Program-made: the position numbers and the translations under genes
Assembly: GCA_016719925.1 (NCBI GenBank)
Contig: JADJYC010000004.1
Span: 248,001 to 312,000 of the forward strand
DNA: 64,000 bases
Reading direction: 5' to 3'
From: Crocinitomicaceae bacterium
GTDB lineage: Bacteria; Bacteroidota; Bacteroidia; Flavobacteriales_D; Crocinitomicaceae
The notes under the pieces: model-generated
Seen by the model: only the letters and a program-made list of their open reading frames with translations
The model's database searches: none
What the model was told of the DNA's origin: nothing
Shown here: piece after piece, positions 9,322-18,744 of the stretch
Layout of the letters: the number at the start of each line of letters is the position of its first letter
How positions within the stretch are numbered: position 1 is the stretch's first letter

Positions 9322-9834
9322 CTATCTCTCAAACAACAATTTCAATTCCGTAGCATCTGATGGTTTCATTTTTCCGGCAAGAATCAGACTAAGTTGTCTT
9401 CTTCTCAAAGCAGAATCAAATCTTCTTTTTTCTTCATCTGTTTCTGGAATTAATTCCGGAATTTCCATGGTTTTACCTTCTTTGTTAATTGCAACAAATG
9501 TATAGATTGCCTGATTACACTGACGACGGATACCGGTAACACGATCTTCGATAGAAACATCAATAATAACCTCCATTGAAGTTTTAAATGCTCTCGAAAC
9601 TTTTGCTTCAAGTGTAACAATATCGCCAAGTTCAATTGGATTATTGAATGAAACATTATTTACTGCTGCAGTAACGGCAACTTCTTTACAATGTCTGTGT
9701 GATGATACAGCTGCAATTTCATCCATCCACGCAAGCAAAGCTCCGCCAAATAATTTTCCAAGCGTATTGGTTTCATGCGGAAGCACCACTTTGGTAGTTA
9801 CTGCAATGGATTCTCTGGCTGATTTGGGATTCAT
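9322..9834 (-). CDS. Acyl-CoA thioesterase, hotdog fold
   Basis: 170 residues of the YciA/BFIT-like hotdog thioesterase family, which hydrolyses acyl-CoA to free acid and CoA. The conserved N-terminal strand LPHETNTLGKLFGGALLAWM includes the catalytic-region Asn and Asp (DEIAAVSSHRHC follows), and VNNVSFNNPIELGDIV is the second hotdog signature. Cytosolic; no signal peptide. It is divergent from gpmI, each with a good -7 box in the shared 105-base gap. The C-terminal 30 residues (LRRRQLSLILAGK) are a helical extension seen in many Bacteroidota homologues. Substrate chain length cannot be inferred. Confidence 0.88.
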   Translation of the reverse strand: MNPKSARESIAVTTKVVLPHETNTLGKLFGGALLAWMDEIAAVSSHRHCKEVAVTAAVNNVSFNNPIELGDIVTLEAKVSRAFKTSMEVIIDVSIEDRVTGIRRQCNQAIYTFVAINKEGKTMEIPELIPETDEEKRRFDSALRRRQLSLILAGKMKPSDATELKLLFER

Positions 9835-9852
9835 ATAAATGATTTAATGAAC

Positions 9853-9860
9853 CAAAGGTA
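9853..9860 (-). promoter_or_regulatory. Candidate -7 box TACCTTTG for thioesterase gene
   Basis: Minus-strand exact match to TAnnTTTG, 18 bases before the thioesterase ATG at 9834. The -33 element is not clear. Confidence 0.5.
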
Positions 9861-9915
9861 ATTGGTTTACAGCAGAATTTTACTGATTTCTGTCAAGACC
9901 AACGAACAAACGTTG

Positions 9916-9923
9916 TACTTTTG
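9916..9923 (+). promoter_or_regulatory. Candidate -7 box TACTTTTG for gpmI
   Basis: Exact match to TAnnTTTG, 16 bases before the gpmI ATG at 9940. It supports that ATG over an upstream in-frame start at 9862, which would lie before the promoter. Confidence 0.55.
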
Positions 9924-9939
9924 TAAAAAATTTACCCGC

Positions 9940-11463
9940 ATGTCGAAAAAAGTCGCGCTGCTGATATTAGACGGATGGGGTCATGGCGATCACTCCAAAT
10001 CAGATGGAATTTTCAATGCAGAAACTCCCTTTGTTGATTCACTTGAAAAAAATTATCCAAATGCTGAATTGCTGACAGACGGTGAGCACGTAGGTTTGCC
10101 TGAAGGTCAGATGGGAAATTCTGAAGTAGGTCACCTCAACATTGGCGCAGGCAGAATTGTTTATCAGGAATTAACTCGAATCAATAAAGCAATAAGAGAA
10201 GGAGAATTTCAAACCAATAAAATTCTTACAGATGCTTTTGAGTACGCCAAAAAAGAAAATAAAAAAGTACATCTGATTGGTTTGGTTTCAACCGGTGGCG
10301 TACACTCTTCACAAGATCATATTTACGCATTATGCGATCTGGCAAAAAGTAACGGCGTACAACAACTGTTCATTCATGCTTTCACTGACGGACGTGATTG
10401 TAACCCAACTACCGGAAAAGGTCACATTGAGGAACTGGAAAAACATCTTGCCAAATCAGCCGGAAAAATTGCGAGTGTTTGCGGAAGGTATTACGCTATG
10501 GACCGTGACAAAAGATGGGAACGCATCAAACTCGCTTATGAATTGATGGTGAACGGAACAGGAGAAGAAGTAAAATCAGCCGGTGAGGCAATTGAAAAAT
10601 CATATCAGCGTGAAATTACGGATGAATTTATCAAACCATTTGTCATAACAGAAAATGGAAATCCGGTTGCCAAAATTGAAGAAGGAGATGTGGTGATTTC
10701 ATTTAATTTCAGAACTGACCGCTGCCGGGAAATCACAATGGCTCTCACACAACAGGATTTTCCTGAACAGCAGATGAAGAAAATGAATCTTCATTATGTG
10801 ACCATGACTAATTACGATGAAACTTTTAAAAATGTAAAGGTGGTTTTTGAAAAAGATAATCTGGTAAATACAATCGGAGAAATTGTTTCAAAAAATAATA
10901 AGTCCCAGGTCAGAATAGCTGAAACAGAAAAATATCCGCACGTAAGTTTTTTCTTTTCAGGCGGACGGGAAAAAGAATTTGACGGAGAACGGAGAATTAT
11001 GATTCAATCTCCGAAAGTTGCTACATATGATCTGAAACCTGAAATGAGTGCGCATGAAATTGCAGATGCGATTTGTTATGACATGGAAAAAAACGGTCCG
11101 GATTTTATTTGCCTGAATTTTGCCAATACAGATATGGTTGGACACACCGGAGTTTACAATGCCATATTAAAAGCGGCGAATGCAGTGGATGGTAGTGTCA
11201 GACAAGTGGTGGAAAAAGGAAAATCGCTGGGCTACTCTTTCATCATAATTGCAGATCATGGGAACTCAGACTACTGCATTAATCCGGATGGATCACCGAA
11301 TACAGCGCACTCACTAAATCCTGTTCCGGTAATTGTCATCAGTGATTCAGTAAATAAAGTCCAGAAAGGAATTTTAGCAGATGTTGCCCCAACTATACTT
11401 CACCTAATGGGTATTGAACGTCCAAAAGAAATGACGGGAAAAGTTCTGGTTGCTACAATTTAA
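9940..11463 (+). CDS. gpmI: 2,3-bisphosphoglycerate-independent phosphoglycerate mutase
   Basis: 507 residues. It interconverts 3- and 2-phosphoglycerate in glycolysis and gluconeogenesis with two Mn ions and a phosphoserine intermediate. The opening KKVALLILDGWGHGDHSKSD carries the first metal-binding Asp; the nucleophile serine lies in GQMGNSEVGHLNIGAGR; VHSSQDH, FTDGRDCNP and RYYAMDRDKRWER are substrate-binding motifs; FANTDMVGHTG and IADHGNSD complete the metal sites. I start at 9940, where the conserved protein begins and just after the promoter box. No second mutase is seen nearby. Divergent from the thioesterase. Confidence 0.97.
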   Translation: MSKKVALLILDGWGHGDHSKSDGIFNAETPFVDSLEKNYPNAELLTDGEHVGLPEGQMGNSEVGHLNIGAGRIVYQELTRINKAIREGEFQTNKILTDAFEYAKKENKKVHLIGLVSTGGVHSSQDHIYALCDLAKSNGVQQLFIHAFTDGRDCNPTTGKGHIEELEKHLAKSAGKIASVCGRYYAMDRDKRWERIKLAYELMVNGTGEEVKSAGEAIEKSYQREITDEFIKPFVITENGNPVAKIEEGDVVISFNFRTDRCREITMALTQQDFPEQQMKKMNLHYVTMTNYDETFKNVKVVFEKDNLVNTIGEIVSKNNKSQVRIAETEKYPHVSFFFSGGREKEFDGERRIMIQSPKVATYDLKPEMSAHEIADAICYDMEKNGPDFICLNFANTDMVGHTGVYNAILKAANAVDGSVRQVVEKGKSLGYSFIIIADHGNSDYCINPDGSPNTAHSLNPVPVIVISDSVNKVQKGILADVAPTILHLMGIERPKEMTGKVLVATI

Positions 11464-11616
11464 CCACAGTTACAAAGAATTCATTTCTATTCAAAAAGGA
11501 TAGAAATTAGAATCTCAAAGATTAATTGATCATTTAATTAAATTCGAATTAGTCTGATCGCATTCTAATCTCTGTTTTAATTAATACTTTTTAGACCAAT
11601 TCAGCGTTAAGTCATC

Positions 11617-12811
11617 ATGAGGTTTTGCTTTTTTTGTTTTTATTTAATCATACTTCAATGTTCCGTTGCACAAAACTGGCATCAGATCTCTGATTTTCCC
11701 GGAACACAAAGAGATGACGGAACAGTTTTTGTGATTGGAGATACCGCTTATTGCGGTACCGGATATTTACCATGGTTTGCCGGATCTTCAGATTTTTACG
11801 GATTTGATATGAGCACTGATTCCTGGTTTGCAATTTCATCATTACCATCCGGTCAGGAGCGTCAATATGCTTGTGGATTTTCTGACGGATTTTTCGGGAT
11901 ATATTTTTGGTGGCTACAATTCGGGCACATTTCTAAATGACCTCTGGCAATATGATCCTATTTCAGATCAATGGACAGAAAAAACTTCAATGCCTGCTGT
12001 GGCCAGAAGTGCATCTGCTCATTTTGTTATTGGCGATACCGCTTATATTATTTGCGGTAAAACTGCAGACGATTACGCCATCAATGAAGTTTGGGCGTAT
12101 AGCATGAGCTCAGATGTATGGATACAAAAAAATAATTTCCCATTTGGTAACCGGTGGAGAGCATCTGGTGCATCTTCACAATCGAAAGGCTATTTATTAT
12201 TTGGCAAAAATGAAATACTTAACTACGATGAAATTCTTTATGAATACAATCCTCAAATAGATTCATGGAGCGCTATCGATACATTTCCTGAAGCTGGCAG
12301 AACACATTCCTCACTTTTGTTTTTTGAAGATGATTTATTGGTTATCACCGGACAGGATTCAAATGGAAATTCTTACAATGACTTATGGCGATATAATTTA
12401 ACTGCAGGCAGCTGGGATGAGTTGAACTCTATTCCCGCAGACGGGAGAAGAGGTGGAATAAGCTTTCATAGCAGCTCTGCCATTTACTATTCAACCGGTA
12501 TAAACCAAAGTAACATACGTATCAAAGAAACATGGAAAAATGAAAATCCTCTCACTGCAGATCCTATTGAAATAAATTCTCATCTTACACTATACCCCAA
12601 TCCGGCTGACAATTTTTTTTCTATATTCGGACCACAGCAGTCTGTTAATTATAAAGTTCAGGTGTATAGTATTTCCGGAGAACTTTTGATGGAAGGAAAC
12701 GCAGGTAGTGAAAATAGTTTTGATTGCAGTAATCTGCCCAACGGGTTCTATACAATATTCATCAGCACTCCTGGATCGGTTAATTGCTCCAAACTCATTA
12801 TTTGTCATTAG
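11617..12811 (+). CDS. Secreted kelch-repeat protein with type IX sorting tail, frame broken once
   Basis: One gene read in two overlapping frames (11617-11940 and 11828-12811). Removing one T from the T5 run at 11890-11894 joins them as DGFSGYIFGGYNSGTFLNDL, giving about 397 residues. A signal peptide (residues 1-18, ending SVAQ) is followed by at least five kelch repeats, each with a paired Gly then Trp pattern such as LWQYDPISDQWTEK and VWAYSMSSDVWIQK, predicting a beta-propeller. The last 80 residues are a type IX secretion sorting domain (LTLYPNPADNFF, then VYSISGELL and LPNGFYTIFI). It should be exported across the outer membrane and anchored or released. The ligand is unknown. The 153-base gap before it is AT-rich with no gene. 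Confidence 0.85.
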
Positions 12812-12842
12812 ATCACAAATAAATCTCCTTAAAAAGAAAGGT

Positions 12843-13520
12843 CTACAATAGATTCTTCTTCTCCCCTGCAACAAAATCTTTCAGATAAAAAGGTTCAAAA
12901 TAAGCCAGATCTTCAAAATCTTTTGCATTGAATTTTTGTTCAGACAATTCGCACATTCCTTTTGCAGAAACTGCGGTTTGCAAATCAAAATGCGCGTTTG
13001 CACTTTTTATAATGTCTTTACATTTATTTGCACCCGGACCAACGAACAGAATTGAATTTTGATCCAGCAAATCAGCAAATGAATTTTCATCTATAATCAA
13101 TGCTTCAGTTTTTTGAATTTCAATTAATGACTGATCATAAACCGTTGCATAAACTTCCATGCGCATTGCATCAAACATCGGGCATATCAGATCACATTTT
13201 TTATCTGTCAGCGCAGCAAGCGATTTCAGTGAATTAATTGCAATCAACGGAATATCCAATGCATAGCACAATCCTTTTGCCGTAGAAGCACCGATACGCA
13301 AACCAGTATATGATCCTGGTCCTTCGCTTACAGCAACTGCATCTAATTCTTTCAGATTTTTACCGGCAGATTTCAAAACATCCTGAATAAAAATATTCAG
13401 ATTTTCAGCATGAGAAAAATGTTCTTCCGTGATTTCTTTGGTGAAGATATTTTTACCGTTTTGAGCAAGAGAAACTGAACAGGTTTTTGTAGCTGTTTCT
13501 AAATTTAGAATGAGTGCCAT
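12843..13520 (-). CDS. tsaB: tRNA threonylcarbamoyladenosine biosynthesis protein TsaB
   Basis: 225 residues. TsaB is the inactive ASKHA-fold partner that scaffolds TsaD and TsaE in making t6A37 of ANN-decoding tRNAs. Seen: ILNLETATKTCSVSLAQNGK at the N-terminus and EGPGSYTGLRIGASTAKGL near residues 70-89, the family signature. The C-terminal half is shorter and less conserved, as usual. The stop of the upstream OmpA-like gene at 13523 is two bases from the start. Convergent with the kelch gene, with a 31-base gap and no strong terminator. Confidence 0.95.
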   Translation of the reverse strand: MALILNLETATKTCSVSLAQNGKNIFTKEITEEHFSHAENLNIFIQDVLKSAGKNLKELDAVAVSEGPGSYTGLRIGASTAKGLCYALDIPLIAINSLKSLAALTDKKCDLICPMFDAMRMEVYATVYDQSLIEIQKTEALIIDENSFADLLDQNSILFVGPGANKCKDIIKSANAHFDLQTAVSAKGMCELSEQKFNAKDFEDLAYFEPFYLKDFVAGEKKNLL

Positions 13521-13522
13521 TG

Positions 13523-14710
13523 TTATTCGATAATCATTATTGTCACTCTTCTGTTTGCTTCCTCTTCTTCCGTGTTTTTCGGTTTTTCATAAAGCATCTG
13601 AGTAGCTCCATAACCAACCGCAACAAGACGCGAATCATCAATTCCGTTATCCTTCAGCCATTTTTTCACCGCTTTTGCACGTTCTTCAGACAAGGACATA
13701 GAATGTTTTGGATTTTTATTCCCGGGGTCATTTACGTGACCCTGGATTTCAATCCGAACCGTTTCATTTAATGCCAGAAAATCCAGCAGACGTTTTAAAG
13801 CCGGCATAGAAATAGGCAGAAAATCAGCTTCATCCTGCGAGAATTTAATGTCTTCAAGCAAGAGCTTTTTTCCCGGTGCAAGTTTTTCCAGTTCAATCAC
13901 AATTTCGGTATCTGTATCCGGATCTTTTTCCATAGTGATATCTCTGACATAAATAAAATATCCTTGCGTATTTGATTCAACGTGTAATGTTTTGGCAGAG
14001 GTAGAACTGAAAATAAAATCAGTTCCCATAAAAAGTGCATTGTCCTGATTCACGCCGGAAATAATCAGATTGGCTTCAACAGGTTCTCCTGTTTTCTTTA
14101 TCACGGATTTTCAGCCGGACAAAATGATCGCTTTTGTTTTTCTGAAATCCTGAACTTTAGAACGGGTCACGGCTATTGTTCCAATGCGGTTATACCGCAC
14201 CCTGACTTTACCTGTATAAGTTGAGTTGGTGTGAATAAGCAGATAAAAAACATCGCCCATCTGACAGGCAACAGACGGTTTAAAATTTTCACCACGCGGA
14301 TTTTCTTCAATTCCTTTTTCATAATACATGGACATATCATAAAGAACCGGTGTCACTTTATCTGATTCCAGTTTTTCACAAAATGTATTATCCGGCGCAC
14401 GGAAAAGAAAATAGCTGAAATCGACATTGTTCTCAGTAAAAATTTCAAACTCAAACGTACCCTCTACATTTGGTTCAAGTCTCAGCCAAACAGAGTTTAC
14501 CTCATGAAAATCAGGATACATATTCATGAAATCATCACGCTGGCCATAATTTCCGGGAAACTGAATCTGAGATTCTACAGTGTAGTCAAATACCTCAACC
14601 GCACCAAAACAATCAGCAAACGAACTGGAATAATGCATTTTAAAGCCCTGAGAGAAAGCAGATTCTCCCAAAACCAGCATCAGCAGTATTACAATCCATG
14701 TTCGTGTCAC
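13523..14710 (-). CDS. OmpA-family protein with an in-frame TGA
   Basis: Two frames (14111-14710/14749 and 13523-14104) lie in the same phase, separated only by a TGA at 14111-14113. Upstream part: signal peptide (ending GESAFSQ) and a beta-rich domain of about 185 residues. Downstream part: KKTGEPVEANLIISG, a beta domain, then a C-terminal OmpA-like peptidoglycan-binding domain (IEIQGHVND, LSEERAKAVKKWLKDNGID, VAVGYGATQ, NRRVTIMI). Together they make one normal OmpA-tailed envelope protein, so the TGA is either a nonsense change or a base error. Both possible starts are GTG (14749, 14710); I prefer 14710, which begins the signal peptide and lies six bases after a near-consensus TATATTTA. Probably links outer membrane to peptidoglycan. 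Confidence 0.8.
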
Positions 14711-14727
14711 GTCTAGTAAATATACGT

Positions 14728-14735
14728 TAATTTTG
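14728..14735 (+). promoter_or_regulatory. Candidate -7 box TAATTTTG for haemoglobin gene
   Basis: Exact TAnnTTTG match 36 bases before the ATG at 14772, in the gap between divergent genes. No clear -33 TTTG. Confidence 0.45.
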
Positions 14736-14771
14736 TAAAAATGCCTCACATTTCATGCCAAACAAAAGGTT

Positions 14772-15149
14772 ATGAGCGATACAAAAACAATTTACGATCA
14801 TCTTGGCGATGAACGCCTCTTACAACTTATACGAATTTTTTATGCAAAAGTTTTTGTAAACCCCGTCCTCAGTCCGTTGTTTGATGAAACTACCAAAGAA
14901 ACTATAATGGATAAACAGTATTGTTTTCTTTCGCAATATCTTGGAGGTCCTTTCAGATACAATGAAAAATACGGAGTACCCCGAATGCGGCAATCACATA
15001 TGAAACATGCCATCACACCCAAACACCGTGATGAATGGCTGAAACTGATGAAAGAATCTATTGAAACGCTGGATTGTGACGAAAAACTGAAAATTGCATT
15101 ATACAATTGTTTTCCGATGATGGCTGAACACATGACCAATTCGGAATAA
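14772..15149 (+). CDS. Truncated haemoglobin
   Basis: 125 residues, a 2-on-2 globin. The N-terminal IYDHLGDERLLQLIRIFYAKV is the A/B helix region, and LSQYLGGPFRYNEKYGVPRM is the CD/E region. The proximal histidine is most likely in MRQSHMKHAITPKHRDEW. Truncated haemoglobins bind O2 and NO and usually serve in detoxification or redox sensing in the cytosol. The gene is followed after three bases by a TTG, with the DUF922 ATG slightly further on, so they are probably co-transcribed, though a functional link is not obvious. Confidence 0.85.
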   Translation: MSDTKTIYDHLGDERLLQLIRIFYAKVFVNPVLSPLFDETTKETIMDKQYCFLSQYLGGPFRYNEKYGVPRMRQSHMKHAITPKHRDEWLKLMKESIETLDCDEKLKIALYNCFPMMAEHMTNSE

Positions 15150-15170
15150 AATTTGATGGATCAGATTATT

Positions 15171-15752
15171 ATGAAAAAGAAAATTCCATTGCTGCTTTTA
15201 ACCGCAATCATTTTTGTGCTTGGATCTTTTATCACAACAGAAAGAGATACAAAACTGATCTACTGGGATCAGCGAAAATTAACCTGGGAAGATTTTAAAG
15301 GTGGCACTCCCGGAAACACTCCGTATGTTGCATTAACCCATTCTGCAATTTCACTCAATATGAGTGGTCAGGATAAAAATATTTACTGCAGTGTTGAGTC
15401 TGTTTTCTATCCAAAACAATCCTGGAAAAAGAAAAATGTAACGGATCATGTTCTTAATCATGAGCAGCGTCATTTTGATATAACTGAAATTCACTCACGC
15501 ATGCTGCGGAAAACCATTTCTGAAACCCGGTTTAAAAAGTATGAATCCATTGCCGCAGATATTCAGAAACTATTCAATACCAGTTCCACCGCTTGTTCAA
15601 AAATGCAGGATCTCTATGATCAGGAAACCGATCATTCCAAAAAGAAACCAGAACAGGAAATGTGGAATACAAAAATTGATAGTTTGCTGAATGTTTATTC
15701 AGATTGGACACAAACAGAATTTGTGCTGGATGTGGGATATCTTTTGGAATAA
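15171..15752 (+). CDS. DUF922-like putative zinc-dependent peptidase
   Basis: About 193 residues from the ATG at 15171, which begins a signal peptide (KKKIPLLLLTAIIFVLGSF); ATG 15156 and TTG 15153 are in frame but would only add a polar leader. The key motif is HEQRHFDITEIHSR near residue 105, an HExxH with a downstream Asp as in DUF922 predicted metalloproteases. The upstream LTWEDFKGG segment is also typical. Two cysteines (TACSKMQDL and IYCSVES) could form a disulfide. Probably periplasmic or lipoprotein-like; the substrate is unknown. Activity is inferred from the motif only. Confidence 0.8.
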   Translation: MKKKIPLLLLTAIIFVLGSFITTERDTKLIYWDQRKLTWEDFKGGTPGNTPYVALTHSAISLNMSGQDKNIYCSVESVFYPKQSWKKKNVTDHVLNHEQRHFDITEIHSRMLRKTISETRFKKYESIAADIQKLFNTSSTACSKMQDLYDQETDHSKKKPEQEMWNTKIDSLLNVYSDWTQTEFVLDVGYLLE

Positions 15753-15898
15753 AATAACCAAAATAAAATCACATATTCAAAATCATCACCGGTTAACGAA
15801 TTAAATATCCGGACAAAATTATTTTCTCCTGCAGATAAGCGCTGATAAAAAACGCTGATTTCAGCAGATTTTTTTGATAAACATAAAAGACAGGTTGC

Positions 15899-15998
15899 AT
15901 ATAAAAGACGGCAGCGGCAGATCGTATAAAATGTCGTAGTGGCAGGTCGTATAAAACGCTGTAGGGGCAGGTCGCGACCTGCCCCTACAGCGTTTTAG
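15899..15998. repeat. Palindromic repeat element, copy 1: three tandem 25-bp units and one inverted
   Basis: Three direct units with a 25-base period start at 15899, 15924 and 15949 (pattern gtataaaa..cgtag.ggcagGTC). A fourth, inverted, unit runs 15974-15998. Units three and four form a perfect 46-base palindrome at 15952-15997 centred on CAGGTCGCGACCTG. It lies between the convergent ends of the DUF922 gene and icd. The same centre recurs at 33.7 and 35.0 kb. Confidence 0.85.
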
Positions 15999-16020
15999 GA
16001 AAACTTTAATTTCTCCAATA

Positions 16021-17241
16021 CTAGTTCATTCTCTTCTGCAATTCTTTGTTCAATGCTTCTAAGAAATCTTCTGTATAAACGTAGTCTTTTTCCGTTAGTT
16101 TATTTCCGTGAACACAAACTGCAAGATCTTTTGTCATCACACCACTTTCAACAACATCTACACACACTTTTTCCAATGTGTCGCAGAATTTTTTCAGTTC
16201 AGCGTTGTTGTCCAATTTGGCACGATGTCCAAGACCTCTTGTCCACGCAAAAATGGAAGCAATTGATTGGTAGATGTTTTTTACCAGCCATGTGATCACG
16301 GTAATGTCTTGTTACAGTTCCATGCGCTGCTTCAGCTTCCATGATTTCTCCGTCAGGAGTAATTAAAACAGATGTCATTAATCCGAGCGAACCAAATCCC
16401 TGTGCCACTGAATCAGACTGAACATCTCCGTCATAATTTTTACATGCCCACACAAAAGAACCATTCCATTTTAATGCCGATGCAACCATGTCATCAATTA
16501 AACGGTGTTCATAAACGATACCTGCTTCTTTGAATTTATCCTTGAACTGAGAATCGTAAATTTCCTGAAAAATATCTTTGAATCGTCCGTCGTATTTTTT
16601 CAGAATGGTGTTTTTTGTAGACAAATAAAGCGGCCATTTTTTTACCAGCGCAATATTGAAACAAGAAAGTGCAAATCCACGGATAGATTCATCCACGTTA
16701 TACATTCCCATTGCTACACCTGCACTCTTGAATGCATAGATTTCGTGTTCGATTACTTTTCCATCTTCCCTTCAAATTTCATGGTCAGTTTACCTTTTCC
16801 AGGCACAACAAAATCAGTTGCTTTATACTGATCACCAAACGCGTGACGTCCAACAATAATCGGTGATGTCCAATTGGAAACCAGACGCGGTACATTTTTG
16901 CAGACAATTGGCTCACGGAAAACTGTTCCATCCAGAATATTTCTGATAGTACCGTTTGGTGATTTCCACATTTGTTTTAAGTTGAATTCTTTTACACGGC
17001 CTTCATCAGGCGTAATGGTTGCGCATTTGATTCCTACTTTGTATTTTTTGATGGCTTCAGCTGCTTCAACAGTTACTTTGTCTTCTGTTGCATCACGGTG
17101 TTCAACTCCTAAATCATAGTATTTGATATCTACATCCAGATAAGGGAGAATCAATTTGTCTTTAATAAATTTCCAGATGATTCTGGTCATTTCATCTCCG
17201 TCAAGTTCAACAACGGGATTTGCTACTTTAATTTTTGCCAT
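16021..17241 (-). CDS. icd: NADP-dependent isocitrate dehydrogenase (eukaryotic-like subfamily), frame broken twice
   Basis: Catalyses isocitrate + NADP+ to 2-oxoglutarate + CO2 in the TCA cycle. Three frames (16753-17241, 16199-16711, 16021-16299) read as one protein of about 406 residues. The N-terminus MAKIKVANPVVELDGDEMTR, KSPNGTIRNILDGTVFREPI (substrate serine and arginines) and the later DDMVASALKWNGSFVWACKN (metal aspartates) define the eukaryotic-like homodimer. The frame changes at CCC 16768-16770 (one base missing; restoring gives EGEDGKVIEHEIYAF) and at T6 16277-16282 (one extra base; SIASIFAWTRGL then continues). A central enzyme in one copy is unlikely to be dead, so these look like read errors. 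It is divergent from the RDD gene. Confidence 0.93.
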
Positions 17242-17277
17242 TTTAGTTGCGGTTTAAAAGGGGTTCTTTATTGTAAA

Positions 17278-17285
17278 CAAATGTA
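17278..17285 (-). promoter_or_regulatory. Candidate -7 box TACATTTG for icd
   Basis: Minus-strand exact match to TAnnTTTG, 36 bases before the icd ATG at 17241. No convincing -33 element at standard spacing. Confidence 0.45.
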
Positions 17286-17379
17286 ATTATTTGAAGTTAA
17301 TCCAGACATCTCAAGGTGAAATTTAGCTTGCAATACGCATATCACTTAATTTTCATAGTTTTAGTGAAAATACACCTCC

Positions 17380-17850
17380 ATGAAAAACGAACAGGAAATA
17401 ATTGATTCCGTTCAAAATCAAGATGAAACCAGTCTGTCTTCAAAACCACACCGACCTCTTTATGCAGGTTTGACAGACCGAATCAAAGCAGTAACAGCTG
17501 ACGGTTTTTTTCTGGTTGTATGCATGTTCATTATAAGTTCAGTCTTTACTAAAATCGGCGATGTCAGTGATACTGCCAGAATGTTTGCTTTTATTTCCAT
17601 CTTCCTTCTTTATGATCCGCTTTTTACTTCTGTTTTTGGCGGAACAATTGGACACTTTGCCATGGGACTAAGAGTAAAAAGAGAAAATGATCAGAACAAA
17701 AATATTTATATCCATTTAGCCTTCTGGCGTTTTATTGCAAAAGCATTGTTAGGATGGATATCGATTTTGACCGTGATGAGTTCTGAAAAAAATAAAGCTA
17801 TTCATGATATGATTGCTCAATCCGTTGTTGTACACGTTAAGAAAGACTGA
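17380..17850 (+). CDS. RDD family membrane protein
   Basis: 156 residues. The RDD motif appears as YAGLTDRIKAVTADGFFLVV near residues 27-46 (Arg and two Asp). Three hydrophobic segments follow at about 40-58, 65-85 and 110-128. A second signature is DPLFTSVFGGTIGHFAMGLRV. Inner membrane; some RDD proteins act as ion antiporters, but function here is unknown. The near-consensus TAGTTTTA 16 bases before the ATG may be its -7 box. It is convergent with the next lipoprotein gene (18-base gap). Confidence 0.85.
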   Translation: MKNEQEIIDSVQNQDETSLSSKPHRPLYAGLTDRIKAVTADGFFLVVCMFIISSVFTKIGDVSDTARMFAFISIFLLYDPLFTSVFGGTIGHFAMGLRVKRENDQNKNIYIHLAFWRFIAKALLGWISILTVMSSEKNKAIHDMIAQSVVVHVKKD

Positions 17851-17868
17851 AGATTTTACGTGAATAAC

Positions 17869-18744
17869 TTATCTCAATTCTATTTCCTCGAGATAAAATT
17901 TCCCGGGAAAAGAAGAAGAATAATCAAACCTTACCCAGTTGCCGTAAATGCGAACTTTTGATTTGTAGGGAATCAGATTACCGTTTCGATCTCTTATAAC
18001 CAGATTTTTTTCTGTAAAATTATCCGGTAAGTCATTCATTGATGACGGTCCGGTTCCCAGCGGAACTTCCACCTCTTTTATTTCAGCAACAGAAGATTCA
18101 GTGAGATTTAACTTAATTGCGCTTGTATAAGGAAGAATTAACAGCGGCAATTCCAGTTTCCCTTCCACAAATGAATACACTTCTTTTTGTGTTGAGTCAA
18201 ATAGTATTTCTGATGTAAGATTTTGTGCACTGTCTGTTTTTTCATCGCTGCTGATAAAATCTATATATTCTATCACTCTTGCTTTCCAAATTGTCTGGCC
18301 ATCCTGATTTTCATCAAAGGCAGTTATTTTTATTCTGGATCCAATTGTTGCCAGTCCGCCATTGTCACATTTTATCTGAATATCATTTGGAGTAAATTGT
18401 TCCGGCAGTGATCTCATTTGATTTGGCATATCCCCTACTTTAAACTGAACCAGCCAGGCATAACCAGATTGTTGTTTGCTTCGTTCATAAACCGGCAGGG
18501 TAATATAACTTCCGTTTTGCACAATTTTATCTCCCGGATTACCAATAAACCCTTCTAAAATAATTACCGTATTAGGCACTGCACTACCACCGCGCATGAA
18601 ATTCCAAGATGCCAAAACAGTGTCCCGATTTACAACAACGGTGGTGTCTTTTTTCTGTTCAGCCGAATCAGAATTTCCATTACAAGACTGTAAAAAAATC
18701 CCAGAAAAAAATAAAACAACAAGTACCTGAAAAGACATTTTCAT
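17869..18744 (-). CDS. Predicted lipoprotein, unknown function
   Basis: 291 residues. The signal MKMSFQVLVVLFFSGIFLQSC has lipobox LQSC, with the acceptor at Cys21, and is followed by a polar Ser/Asp/Lys linker. The body has two similar halves, each with an LPYTS/LPVYER-like segment, then a MxxLPxxFTxxxL pattern (MRSLPEQFTPNDIQIK and MNDLPDNFTEKNLVIR), and each ends in an SRIKIT or SKVRIY strand, suggesting an internal duplication of a beta domain. I do not recognise the family. Its start overlaps the DUF4837 stop by one base (TGATG), so the two are coupled. Confidence 0.75.
   Translation of the reverse strand: MKMSFQVLVVLFFSGIFLQSCNGNSDSAEQKKDTTVVVNRDTVLASWNFMRGGSAVPNTVIILEGFIGNPGDKIVQNGSYITLPVYERSKQQSGYAWLVQFKVGDMPNQMRSLPEQFTPNDIQIKCDNGGLATIGSRIKITAFDENQDGQTIWKARVIEYIDFISSDEKTDSAQNLTSEILFDSTQKEVYSFVEGKLELPLLILPYTSAIKLNLTESSVAEIKEVEVPLGTGPSSMNDLPDNFTEKNLVIRDRNGNLIPYKSKVRIYGNWVRFDYSSSFPGKFYLEEIELR

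Noticed and set aside
15899..15998. Possible CRISPR array (25-base repeats)
   Set aside because: Units are contiguous with no unique spacers, and the last unit is inverted; no cas genes nearby.
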